Below are positions 1 through 7,025 of a DNA stretch of 64,000 nucleotides, in pieces (position 1 is the stretch's first letter; each line of letters starts with the position of its first letter). Source of the stretch: DAOUJI01 sp965224415. GTDB lineage: Bacteria > Chloroflexota > Dehalococcoidia > Lucifugimonadales > JAGWBF01. The notes below the pieces were generated by a model that was not told the DNA's origin, made no database searches, and was given only the letters and a program-made list of their open reading frames with translations. The stretch spans positions 806,001 through 870,000 of the forward strand of contig CBDCZB010000004.1 of assembly GCA_965224415.1 (NCBI GenBank), written 5' to 3'. The position numbers and the translations under genes are program-made.

Positions 1-1
1 C

Positions 2-148
2 AGGATAGGAAACCACGTCAGGACGGAAGAACCCAAAAAGGGAAAGTCCAAGTCTCGTACGAAGACCGCCGAGATAGCTTATGTCAAAGGCCGGGCTTCC
101 ATCGCGGTCGAACCATTTACAAGCTGGCGTCGAAAGAACTCAGGGTAG
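2..148 (+). CDS. minC: Septum site-determining protein MinC, C-terminal end (partial)
   Basis: The window opens inside a reading frame that stops at 146-148, ten bases before minD. The last readable residues include AEIAYVKGRASIAVEPF, which matches the usual end of MinC proteins (PEIAYI..G.IVVEPF type), followed by a short basic tail. MinC is the FtsZ-polymerisation inhibitor of the Min system and is recruited to the membrane by MinD. Position immediately before minD and minE, in the common minC-minD-minE order, supports the call. Only about 48 codons are present; the N-terminal FtsZ-interacting domain and most of the beta-helical C-domain lie outside the window. Confidence 0.8.
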   Translation, partial: RIGNHVRTEEPKKGKSKSRTKTAEIAYVKGRASIAVEPFTSWRRKNSG

Positions 149-157
149 GGAGGGGAT

Positions 158-1000
158 ATGAGCGGCACGACCATTGTGGTGACTTCAGGCAAAGGTGGAG
201 TTGGCAAGACCACGGCCACCGCCAACCTTGGCGCGGCGCTGGCCCTCAGAGGCCGGAGCGTTGCAGTGGTGGACACGGACATCGGACTGCGGAACCTGGA
301 CGTAGTGCTGGGGCTGGAGAACCGCATCGTGTACGACCTGGTCGACGTGGTGGAAGGCCGATGCAGGCTGAACCAGGCGTTGGTCAGGGACAAGCACACC
401 AATGAGCTCTATCTAATTCCCGCCGCCCAGACCAGGGACAAGTCCGCCCTGAAGCCTGAACATATGAAGGAATTGGTGAACGACCTGAAGGAGAGGTTCG
501 AATACATCCTCATCGACTGCCCCGCCGGCATCGAACAGGGATTCCAAAACGCAATAATCGCGGCGGACCGAGCCATCGTGGTCACCACTCCGGAAGTGTC
601 GGCGATTAGGGACGCCGACCGGGTCATCGGCCTGCTGGAAGCCGCCGAACTGCCCACACCCGACCTGGTGATCAATCGTATTCGTCCCGGCATGGTCAAG
701 GAAGGGGACATGATGGACCACGAAGACATCCTTGACCTGCTCTCCGTGAAGCTCATCGGAATGGTCCCCGATGACGACGGAATCATCGTGTCTACCAACA
801 AGGGGCTGCCCGTGGTGCACAACAAGAAGTCCCTCTCGGGAGAGGCCTACAGACGCGTCGCCGCCCGGATTGAGGGAGAGGAGCCTCCCTTCCTGGAGCT
901 TGAAGCCGCCCCCGGGCTCTTCGGAAAGGTCATGAAGATATTCTCCAAAAACGGCAACGGCAGCAACGGACGAAACGGATACCACGGAGACCTGTCATGA
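158..1000 (+). CDS. minD: Septum site-determining ATPase MinD
   Basis: This is a 280-residue ParA/MinD-type ATPase. The deviant Walker A motif GKGGVGKTT is at residues 11-19, followed by VDTDIGLRNLD as expected in MinD. The C-terminal amphipathic membrane-targeting helix appears to be LFGKVMKIFSKNG. Unusually, it is followed by about 15 Gly/Asn-rich residues rather than ending the protein. MinD dimerises with ATP on the membrane and recruits MinC to block division away from midcell; MinE releases it. The start has a purine-rich ribosome site (GGGAGGGG) just upstream. The stop codon TGA overlaps the minE start, so the two are translationally coupled. Confidence 0.97.
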   Translation: MSGTTIVVTSGKGGVGKTTATANLGAALALRGRSVAVVDTDIGLRNLDVVLGLENRIVYDLVDVVEGRCRLNQALVRDKHTNELYLIPAAQTRDKSALKPEHMKELVNDLKERFEYILIDCPAGIEQGFQNAIIAADRAIVVTTPEVSAIRDADRVIGLLEAAELPTPDLVINRIRPGMVKEGDMMDHEDILDLLSVKLIGMVPDDDGIIVSTNKGLPVVHNKKSLSGEAYRRVAARIEGEEPPFLELEAAPGLFGKVMKIFSKNGNGSNGRNGYHGDLS

Positions 1001-1302
1001 TGGACCTTCTCCGTTGGGCGTTGCAGCGCCACGAGAAGTCGAAGGACTCGGCCCGGCAGCGGCTGCGCATGATCCTGGTCCTGGACCGTGTAGGAATCTC
1101 ATCGGGCTACCTCGAGTCGATGAAACGAGACTTCCTGGAGGTCGTCTCCCGTTACCTGGAAGTGGACGAGGAGTCCGTAAGCATGGACATGCGTAGAGAG
1201 GGCGAGTCTATGGTCCTCGTCTCCAACATCAACGTGAGCGGAATCAACTCTGCTCCGCCGCGTCTGGAGAACCGCGCCCGCTCAGAAGTCCCTGCCGTCT
1301 AG
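997..1302 (+). CDS. minE: Cell division topological specificity factor MinE
   Basis: This 101-residue protein has the MinE N-terminal pattern SARQRLRMILVLDR (anti-MinCD helix/strand) and the C-terminal topological specificity domain ending in the strand EGESMVLVSNINV. MinE stimulates MinD ATPase activity and drives its oscillation or gradient. The start overlaps the minD stop by 4 bp (ATGA). The protein is about ten residues longer than typical MinE, with a tail SGINSAPPRLENRARSEVPAV that is outside the conserved domain. The last 108 bp, from the final beta strand to the stop codon, are repeated at 2682-2789 with only four third-position changes, all synonymous. Confidence 0.95.
   Translation: MMDLLRWALQRHEKSKDSARQRLRMILVLDRVGISSGYLESMKRDFLEVVSRYLEVDEESVSMDMRREGESMVLVSNINVSGINSAPPRLENRARSEVPAV
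1195..1302. repeat. Direct repeat copy 1: 3' end of minE
   Basis: These 108 bp, the last 35 codons and the stop of minE, recur at 2682-2789 in the same orientation (offset 1487 bp). By eye there are four mismatches, CTC/CTT, CCT/CCA, GCC/GCT and GTC/GTA, each synonymous in the minE frame. The copies bracket the nuclease islet. Confidence 0.93.
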
Positions 1303-1506
1303 CGCGTCTCGTCAATATGGTTTAGGCCAAAGCACCCAGGCCCTGATCTGGCAGGCGGCCAGGTAAGAAGCCGGCTCTTTGGCATAACGCGTTGTCACGC
1401 GCCGCTACGGTGCGCAAAACCCAGAATACTGCATTCTAGTAGTATAATCGGCGCAACCGACAACGAACGGTGCTACGCTTTTTCTTTGTCTAGGAGGCGC
1501 CAACGC

Positions 1507-2649
1507 ATGGCCGAGACGATAGCCCAAGCGGTTGAGCAAATCAAAAACACTGTATCCCTGCTCAGCCTGGACGAATCCGCCACCAAACAGGGCGTCGTGC
1601 TCAGAATTCTCAGTCTTGCCGGGTGGAACCCCTTCGACCTTTCGCAGGTTGTACCTGAATATACGGTTGGGAACCGCCGTGTCGATTACGCACTAATGCC
1701 GGGTTCACCCAACGCCGTATTCATAGAGGTGAAACGGCCTAACGAAAGTCTGGAAGGACACCAGCAGCAGTTGCTGGAGTACTGCTTTCAGGAAGGGGTA
1801 AAGCTGGCCGCATTGACCAATGGGCGGACCTGGTGGCTCTATCTGCCCTTGCAGCCGGGAAGTTGGGAACAAAGACGGTTCTTGACCATCGACCTTGAAT
1901 CCCAAGAACCCGACATCGTTGAACGACGGTTCATGGCGCACCTTTCCCAGGAAAAGGTAACTAGCGGCCGGGCGGTCAGCGACGCCGAGGACTTAGTGCA
2001 GTCGCAGCAGCGAGCCGAGATTGCCGGCAAAGCCATCATCGAAGCCTGGAATCAAATCGTCGAAACGCCCGATGAAATCTTGGTTGACTTAGTCTCGGAG
2101 ACTACTGAGCGCATTTGCGGGTTTATGCCTGAAAGAGAGTTGGTCGAACAATTTCTGTCACGGCGCGTCGGCGCGTTGCCTGACCTTCAGCTTTCGTCGG
2201 AACAACCTTCCCGGAAGCCTCCGGCCATTCCACACAGACATTCCCCGCCAACTACCGCGCGTGGTGGTCCATCAACCGTCACAACCATTAGGCAACCGCA
2301 ACCTATAGACGGCAAGAGCACCCGTCCAATATCTTTCACTTTTCTGGAAAGCCACCGGCGGACCAACTCTTGGAATGACGTTCTCATCCAATTCTCAGGC
2401 CTGATTAACGAACTTCACCCACGAGACTTTGACAAGGTGCTGACGATCCCTCGCAGTCAAAGGCACGGAGCAAAATGGCCTTACCATTTCTCCCAAACGC
2501 CATCCGATTTGCGGATTCCCAAGGGAATCCGAAATTCCGGCATCTACGCAGAAGTCGACCTTACCGCCGCAACAATGGTCAAGCTATGTTACGACTTGGT
2601 GCAGCTATTCGGCTACCAGCAGGGGTCGCTGACTATCGAGTGCCGATAA
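1507..2649 (+). CDS. Standalone HsdR-N type nuclease-domain protein
   Basis: This is a 380-residue protein whose N-terminal half matches the type I restriction HsdR_N family (PF04313-like). The PD-(D/E)xK core is visible as RRVDYAL followed about 15 residues later by VFIEVKR. There is no helicase or methylase partner next to it. Such standalone HSDR_N proteins are widespread and their function is not settled; nucleic-acid cleavage or defence is plausible. The C-terminal 100 residues (WNDVLIQF to FGYQQG) form a separate domain often found with this N-terminus. I chose the ATG at 1507 because AGGAGG lies nine bases upstream; an in-frame TTG at 1486 would place that site inside the gene. A TATAAT box at 1443-1448 may serve it. 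The gene is the only cargo between the duplicated minE ends. Confidence 0.75.
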   Translation: MAETIAQAVEQIKNTVSLLSLDESATKQGVVLRILSLAGWNPFDLSQVVPEYTVGNRRVDYALMPGSPNAVFIEVKRPNESLEGHQQQLLEYCFQEGVKLAALTNGRTWWLYLPLQPGSWEQRRFLTIDLESQEPDIVERRFMAHLSQEKVTSGRAVSDAEDLVQSQQRAEIAGKAIIEAWNQIVETPDEILVDLVSETTERICGFMPERELVEQFLSRRVGALPDLQLSSEQPSRKPPAIPHRHSPPTTARGGPSTVTTIRQPQPIDGKSTRPISFTFLESHRRTNSWNDVLIQFSGLINELHPRDFDKVLTIPRSQRHGAKWPYHFSQTPSDLRIPKGIRNSGIYAEVDLTAATMVKLCYDLVQLFGYQQGSLTIECR

Positions 2650-2681
2650 GCTTCGAAAGAGCACACCGAAGAGAAAGTGGA

Positions 2682-2789
2682 AGAGAGGGCGAGTCTATGG
2701 TCCTTGTCTCCAACATCAACGTGAGCGGAATCAACTCTGCTCCGCCGCGTCTGGAGAACCGCGCCCGCTCAGAAGTCCCAGCTGTATAG
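2682..2789. repeat. Direct repeat copy 2: orphan 3' end of minE
   Basis: This is a displaced copy of the minE tail (see 1195-1302). It encodes the same 35 residues and stop but has no 5' portion of minE attached. The divergence is silent only. That is expected if the element delivered a minE tail from another strain and pushed the original tail downstream. Confidence 0.93.
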
Positions 2790-2853
2790 GCCTCCGGCGC
2801 CCAGCAAAGAAAAAGCCCGCTGTCGGCTGCCCAGCCTAAGGCAGGTTTCTTGG

Positions 2854-2937
2854 TGCCGAGGGAGGGACTCGAACCCACACGCCCTCGCGGGCAGCGGATT
2901 TTAAGTCCGCCGCGTCTGCCGTTCCGCCACCTCGGCA
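2854..2937 (-). tRNA. tRNA-Leu (anticodon TAA)
   Basis: On the minus strand the gene folds as a class II tRNA with a 7-bp acceptor (TGCCGAG/CTCGGCA), a long variable arm (GCCCGCGAGGGC) and a GGTTCGA T-loop. The anticodon loop is CTTAAAA, reading UAA. CCA is encoded at 2851-2853. It is the last of three tandem tRNA genes transcribed leftwards. Confidence 0.95.
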
Positions 2938-3001
2938 TCCCTGCTCAGAGAAAAAACAAGCGCAGGAATGAGTTCCTACGCTTTTGTCTGCGAAAAATTG
3001 G

Positions 3002-3074
3002 AGGCGACGGGCGGATTCGAACCGCCGAATAGAGGTTTTGCAGACCTCCGCCTTAACCACTTGGCTACGTCGCC
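3002..3074 (-). tRNA. tRNA-Cys (anticodon GCA)
   Basis: The acceptor pair is GGCGACG/CGTCGCC and the anticodon loop CTGCAAA gives GCA. The discriminator base is U73, which is a cysteine identity element. CCA is encoded at 2999-3001. It lies between the two tRNA-Leu genes. Confidence 0.95.
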
Positions 3075-3093
3075 CTGTCCTTAACCGAAATGG

Positions 3094-3178
3094 TGCCGAG
3101 GGCGGGATTTGAACCCACACAGGCTTACGCCTACCACCCCCTCAAGATGGCGTGTCTACCAATTCCACCACCTCGGCA
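3094..3178 (-). tRNA. tRNA-Leu (anticodon GAG)
   Basis: This is a class II tRNA with acceptor TGCCGAG/CTCGGCA and an extended variable arm. The anticodon stem CCATC/GGTGG closes the loop TTGAGGG, giving GAG. CCA is encoded at 3091-3093. It is the promoter-proximal gene of the Leu-Cys-Leu cluster. Confidence 0.94.
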
Positions 3179-3251
3179 GGAATCCATATTTTACCACATT
3201 CTCCCGGAGTTTCCAGTATTCGGGCATCGAGAGCGAAGAACGGCCGCAGCC

Positions 3252-4424
3252 TCACTGGGCCCGCCCCACGCCGGGGAAGGCGGGCATAACCTCTTTGGAG
3301 ATGCGGGCCGCCTGCTCGTGGAACTGCTCCATCGTGGTCCCCATGGGACAGGCTATCATTATCTGGTCCAGCCCCGGGTACTTGTCCTCCACTTCCTTGA
3401 GATAGGCGATAGTGTCCTCGGGGCTGCCACAGAACCAGGCCCGGGTCTTCAGAACATCTTCAAAGTCGCTGCTTGCGGCAATATGGCGGGCGGCCCCAGA
3501 GGGACCCACGGCTTCCATCTGTTCGTCGCTGTACCGGAGCATTCCCAGGGGCGCCGCGAACTTCACGTGTTCCTCGAACAGAGGCCTCAGCCGGTCCTTT
3601 GCTCTCTCGTAGCTGTCGTCCACCTGGCACCATATTCCCAGCGCCAGGCCCTCACCCAGATCGGTCTCCCGCCCATACTTGGCGTTGGCCTTCTGGTACT
3701 CGTGAATCCATCCGTCCACGTGGTCTATGGCAGTGCCGGCAATTATCCCCTTGATGCCGTGCTTGGCCATGAAATCCAAACCTCTGGGAGACCCGCTGAC
3801 CACCGGCTGCCACATTTCCACTGGAGTGTTGATGGGCCTGGGCACCAGGGTAAGCTCCTTTAGCTGGTAGCCCCTGTAAGGAACCTCCGGAGGCAGCGTG
3901 TAGTTCTTTCCCTGGTGGGAAAAGGAGTCGTTGTTGAAAGCGGTCAATATCACTTCCAGCTGCTCTTCGAACAGGTCCCGGTTGGCGTCGGCGTCCAGCA
4001 TGGGTGCGCCGAAGGTCTCCACCTCCCGGGTGTGGTAGCCGCGGCCCACGCCGAATATTACCCTGCCATCGGTAAGCACGTCGGCCATGGCGAAGTCCTC
4101 GGCCAGGCGGATGGGGTGCCACATGGGAAGGATGTTGAACGCGCAACCCAACTTTATCTTAGTGGTGTGTTGAGCCAGCCAGACGTTGAGCATCAGCAGG
4201 TTGGGAATGCACTCGTACCCCTCCCGCTGGAAGTGGTGCTCGGCCATCCACAGAACGTCGTAGCCCAGCTCCTCAGTGACCTGGGCCGTCCTCTTCGCCA
4301 TGTCGAAGACCTGAATAAGCCGCTCGTTGGAATAGCGGCGGTCGTTGGCCGGAGTGCCGTCTAAGCCGACGTTGTCCCCTTCCAGCACATGGCCTGCATA
4401 TAGAGTAGAGAATGACTTAATCAT
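3252..4424 (-). CDS. LLM-class flavin-dependent oxidoreductase (luciferase-like)
   Basis: This is a 390-residue bacterial-luciferase-like monooxygenase (TIM barrel, FMN or F420 dependent). Family signatures include ELGYDVLWMAEHHF near residue 55, AFNILPMWHPIRLAEDFAM, and GRVIFGVGRGYHTREVE near residue 125, followed by a phosphate-binding RDLFEEQLEVI helix. It would oxidise an organic substrate with reduced flavin and oxygen, or act as an F420-linked oxidoreductase. The substrate cannot be deduced. It is a different subfamily from the two paralogues at 10 and 16 kb. It is probably co-transcribed with the methyltransferase upstream on the same strand. Such enzymes are greatly expanded in SAR202-type Chloroflexota. 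Confidence 0.88.
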   Translation of the reverse strand: MIKSFSTLYAGHVLEGDNVGLDGTPANDRRYSNERLIQVFDMAKRTAQVTEELGYDVLWMAEHHFQREGYECIPNLLMLNVWLAQHTTKIKLGCAFNILPMWHPIRLAEDFAMADVLTDGRVIFGVGRGYHTREVETFGAPMLDADANRDLFEEQLEVILTAFNNDSFSHQGKNYTLPPEVPYRGYQLKELTLVPRPINTPVEMWQPVVSGSPRGLDFMAKHGIKGIIAGTAIDHVDGWIHEYQKANAKYGRETDLGEGLALGIWCQVDDSYERAKDRLRPLFEEHVKFAAPLGMLRYSDEQMEAVGPSGAARHIAASSDFEDVLKTRAWFCGSPEDTIAYLKEVEDKYPGLDQIMIACPMGTTMEQFHEQAARISKEVMPAFPGVGRAQ

Positions 4425-4454
4425 GTTTGCCTCCCTTAGCGGCGGCTCCTGCGC

Positions 4455-5249
4455 TTATTGGTCTTTGTACGCCGTAACTCTGAGACGGCGGTAGTCGGCG
4501 GTCCAAAGGCCGTCATGGAACATCACCGGCCTGAGCCGAGATTCGACCTCTGAAACCACCCGCTCCCGTAACTCGTCAGGCAGATGCACCAGAAGCTCGG
4601 CCCCAAACATGGACATCCAGTGGCGCATCCCATTGGGCCCGTCTTCCAACGGAGTGGGGCGGTCGAAAAGGGCCGCATAGCCCGTGACTATGCATCTCTC
4701 CTCCAGCCGCGACGTGAAGTCGGCAACGCTGGGGAAGTACCAGGGCAGGCCCTGTCCGGGGCGGGCATGCCCCACCGCGTCCAGGGCCTGGTCCACCGCT
4801 CTGATGATGGCAGCGATGTTCCCCTTGCCGCCCAACTCCACCACCAGGCGTCCCCCAGGCTTCAGGACGTCGCCCAGGGTGGCCATGACTCCGTGCGTGT
4901 CCTTCACCCAGTGGATGGCGGCGTTGGAGAAGACGGCGTCGAAGGGCTCACTGCACGTGAAACGGGCGGCGTCGGCCACCACAAACTCCACGTCTGGATA
5001 GGCGACTCTTGCCCGCTCTATCATGGAAGGGTCGATGTCCACGCCGACCGCCTGGGCGCCTGCCTTGGAGATCTCGTTGGCCAACCGCCCAGTGCCGCAT
5101 CCCAGGTCCAGGATGCGCTCGCCGGGCTGCGGGGCCAACATCTCCACCAACTCCAGCCCATACTCCGAAACGAAAGCGTGCTTGGAGTCGTAGAGGTCGG
5201 CGTCCCATGCGCCGACAGTGGTCTGGGTTGGGTTGGACTGGTCGTTCAT
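4455..5249 (-). CDS. Class I SAM-dependent methyltransferase
   Basis: The 264-residue protein has a Rossmann methyltransferase fold. Motif I is ILDLGCGTGRLA near residue 46, the acidic end of strand 2 is GVDID, motif II is VEFVVADAARF, and FSNAAIHWVKD resembles the trans-aconitate methyltransferase (Tam/UbiE-like) group. It should transfer a methyl group from SAM to a small carboxylate or other metabolite; the true substrate is unknown. It ends 30 bp before the flavin oxidoreductase gene and begins 13 bp after the glutaredoxin-DinB gene on the same strand. The three may form an operon led by the promoter at 6054-6082. Confidence 0.85.
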   Translation of the reverse strand: MNDQSNPTQTTVGAWDADLYDSKHAFVSEYGLELVEMLAPQPGERILDLGCGTGRLANEISKAGAQAVGVDIDPSMIERARVAYPDVEFVVADAARFTCSEPFDAVFSNAAIHWVKDTHGVMATLGDVLKPGGRLVVELGGKGNIAAIIRAVDQALDAVGHARPGQGLPWYFPSVADFTSRLEERCIVTGYAALFDRPTPLEDGPNGMRHWMSMFGAELLVHLPDELRERVVSEVESRLRPVMFHDGLWTADYRRLRVTAYKDQ

Positions 5250-5262
5250 TGCGTGAGACGGG

Positions 5263-6024
5263 CTATATCAGCTCTTCCGGGGTGGATATACCCTCGAAGT
5301 CCGCAGCAGACGCGGGCTTTTCCGGCTTGATCTTCAGGTCCGTCTCCATGATGTGGTAAACCTGCTTAAGGTGATGGGTGGAGTGCCGGAGGATTATGTG
5401 AAGCAGTTCCAGCACAGTCACCTCGCCCCCGTAGTGGGCGGGGACCACCCACTCGAATCCTGCCGTGTTCCCGCTCTTCAGGAACCCCGTCACGTTTTCG
5501 CTCACCTCGCAGCCGTATTCAGAGATTTGCTTTGGGGATTTGATTTGCGAGGTCTTTTCGTGGGAAGCCTCCATGTCTTCTTTGCTCATGCTACCATGCT
5601 CGTGGGCCCGCCACGCCAGCTCCGGGAAGGAGATGATATGCAACAGGAGCTCCCGGAGTGTCCTGGGCCGCCACGCGGGAGCTTCGTCCAACTCGACGGG
5701 CATGAGCTGCCCCGCGGTCCTGGAGGCGGCGCCCAGAATGGCTTCGTACTTCTCGGCCAGCCACTGGGCGGACGAAGACAGGTCCACAACGGTTTCAAGC
5801 TCCAAGACCTCTACGAGCTTCTTGGGGTAGTAGCCGATGACCACCTTTTCGTCGTCGACGATGGTGACCGGAAGGGCCTTTATGCCGCGGCCCTTGAGGA
5901 ATTCCCTGGACGCCTCGTCGTTGAGCACGTCATGGTTCTGGAATTCCACGCCGTTGGAAGTGAGGAACGCTTCCAGCGTCCGGCAGCTGAATCAGCCAGG
6001 TTGGGTGAACACTTGAACGTTCAT
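5263..6024 (-). CDS. Glutaredoxin-DinB fusion selenoprotein (in-frame TGA = Sec11)
   Basis: Read through one TGA at 5992-5994, this gene encodes 253 residues. Residues 1-78 are a glutaredoxin/redoxin fold: MNVQVFTQPG, then Sec11, then FSC with Cys14, giving UxxC where relatives have CxxC. The cis-proline segment ALPVTIV and GYYPKKL follow later. Residues about 90-240 form a DinB/YfiT-like domain with several His residues, a fold used by bacillithiol- and mycothiol-dependent transferases. The upstream ATG has a ribosome site (AAGGGGG) and a near-consensus promoter, so translation begins before the TGA. A hairpin with a GGA triloop lies 17 nt past the TGA, and tRNA-Sec is in the same window. 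A likely role is thiol-linked redox or conjugation chemistry. Automated calling would start at GTG 5949 and lose the active site. The alternative is a Cys-to-stop mutation. Confidence 0.85.
5965..5981 (-). promoter_or_regulatory. Putative bacterial SECIS hairpin for the glutaredoxin-DinB gene
   Basis: The seven-base-pair stem GGACGCT/AGCGTTC (one G-T pair) closes a GGA triloop that begins 17 nt after the TGA. This fits the known bacterial SECIS layout: a stem-loop within the coding region, an apical loop with G in the first positions, and 16-37 nt from TGA to loop. The tip CGCT-GGA-AGCG matches that at 62344-62362. SelB would bind it to direct Sec-tRNA to the UGA. Confidence 0.75.
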
Positions 6025-6053
6025 AGCGACCCCCTTGAGGCCATATATTTCGG

Positions 6054-6082
6054 ATTATGTACGCACGGAATCAGGGTGTCAA
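6054..6082 (-). promoter_or_regulatory. Sigma-70-type promoter of the glutaredoxin-DinB gene
   Basis: On the minus strand, TTGACA (6077-6082) and CATAAT (6054-6059) are separated by exactly 17 bp. The start codon follows 30 bp later with AAGGGGG before it. This places transcription and translation start upstream of the in-frame TGA. The IS5-type element ends about 30 bp upstream of the -35 box. Confidence 0.7.
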
Positions 6083-6111
6083 CGGGCCGTTCCAACCAAC
6101 CCTGCGGACTA

Positions 6112-6925
6112 GGGTCTGTTCACACTAACGCAACGCATCGACTATAAGAGTGAGTAGGATGAAGCCTAGGAAGAGCACATCCAGCTTCTCGAAGCGAGAG
6201 AAGATACGGCGAAAGCCCTTCAATCGCCGGAACAAGCGCTCAACTTCGTTGCGTCTCTTGTACATCTCCATGTCGTACGTCCATGGGGAGACCCGTGTCG
6301 AGGACGGCGGAACGACGGGAGTGAATCCCAGCGCCAATGCGAGTTGGCGTGTCTCGTTGCCCTCGTATGCACGATCCATCACTATAGACAAGTTCTCTCG
6401 CTGTGGCCCAAGACGGTTGAGCAGCTTGCGTCCTTCAGGCGCGTCGTGGGCTTGTCCGGCGGAGAGGGAGAACATCAGAGCCGTTCGAGCATCTGCGGCA
6501 ACCATATGAATCTTGGTGGTCCATCCTCCCCGGGACTTGCCGATGGACTGCGGTCCGTTTTTTTTAACGCGCCCGTGCCATCGGGATGCACCTTGACAAT
6601 CGTGCTGTCCACCGAAACCGCCTCGATATTGATGCGCACTATCTGCTCTCGTTGAAGGTGTTCGAACACCCGATTGAGGACTCCGTTTTTGGACCAGCGG
6701 TTCATGCGGGTATAGACTGTGTGCCAGGAGCCAAACCTCGGAGGCAAGCCCCGCCACTTGCAACCATGCTCGGCGACGTACAGAATTGCGTTGAGGACTT
6801 GGAGGTTCGACATGCTCACGTTGCCGCGTTGCACCGGCAGACAAGGAGCTATTCGTTCGTATTGAGCTTCTGTAAGTTCCATCCTCCAATGATATCATAT
6901 TCAACCCAATAGTGTGAACAGGCCC
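6112..6925 (-). mobile_element. IS5-family (IS427-like) insertion sequence
   Basis: The element is about 814 bp. Its terminal inverted repeats are GGGTCTGTTCACACT and the complement GGGCCTGTTCACACT, with one mismatch. It sits in a CTAG target: CTAG is present at 6109-6112 and again at 6925-6928, consistent with a 2-bp TA duplication. It carries one transposase in two overlapping frames. Confidence 0.9.
6125..6882 (-). CDS. IS5-family transposase, two frames joined by -1 frameshift
   Basis: The first frame begins at ATG 6882 (MELTEAQYERIAPCLP) and contains the DUF4096-like N-terminal part and the first catalytic Asp (VSVDSTIVKVH). The second frame continues to 6125 with the second Asp (IVMDRAYEG) and the Glu in NEVERLFRRLKGF. 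The frames meet at a run of eight A on the coding strand (6558-6565). A -1 slip there restores the full protein, as is usual in IS427-group elements. All three catalytic residues are present, so the element may be active. Confidence 0.88.
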
Positions 6926-6955
6926 TAGCTCATCACTAACGGAGGAAGGGCTCCT

Positions 6956-7025
6956 CTGGATTCCGGCCTGCGCCGGAAAGACGGGGGATACCCCCCTCTC
7001 CCCTGGGAGAGGGCTGGGGTGAGGG
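6956..7025. repeat. Dispersed intergenic repeat (two motifs)
   Basis: The first motif, 6956-6984, contains the palindrome TTCCGGC-CTGC-GCCGGAA and recurs inverted and imperfect at 22697-22725. The second, 6993-7025, contains CCCTCTCCC...GGGAGAGGG followed by a TGGGGTGAGGG tail and recurs at 20061-20095. Both lie between genes and look like a REP-type family. Confidence 0.7.

Noticed and set aside
2475..2789. A 104-residue frame ending in the minE tail
   Set aside because: It is an out-of-frame reading of the nuclease gene that happens to join the duplicated minE end; the start has no ribosome site.
5978..5991. An alternative hairpin immediately after the TGA in the glutaredoxin gene (TTCAGC pairing with GCTGGAA)
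   Set aside because: It has a bulge and its loop starts only 6 nt after the TGA, outside the bacterial SECIS range. The GGACGCT/AGCGTTC hairpin fits better.
5992..5994. TGA read as Trp (alternative genetic code) rather than Sec
   Set aside because: TGA is the normal stop of other genes here (for example minD and the rhodanese gene's own end), and a tRNA-Sec with UCA anticodon is present. The two in-frame TGAs fall only at catalytic Cys positions.
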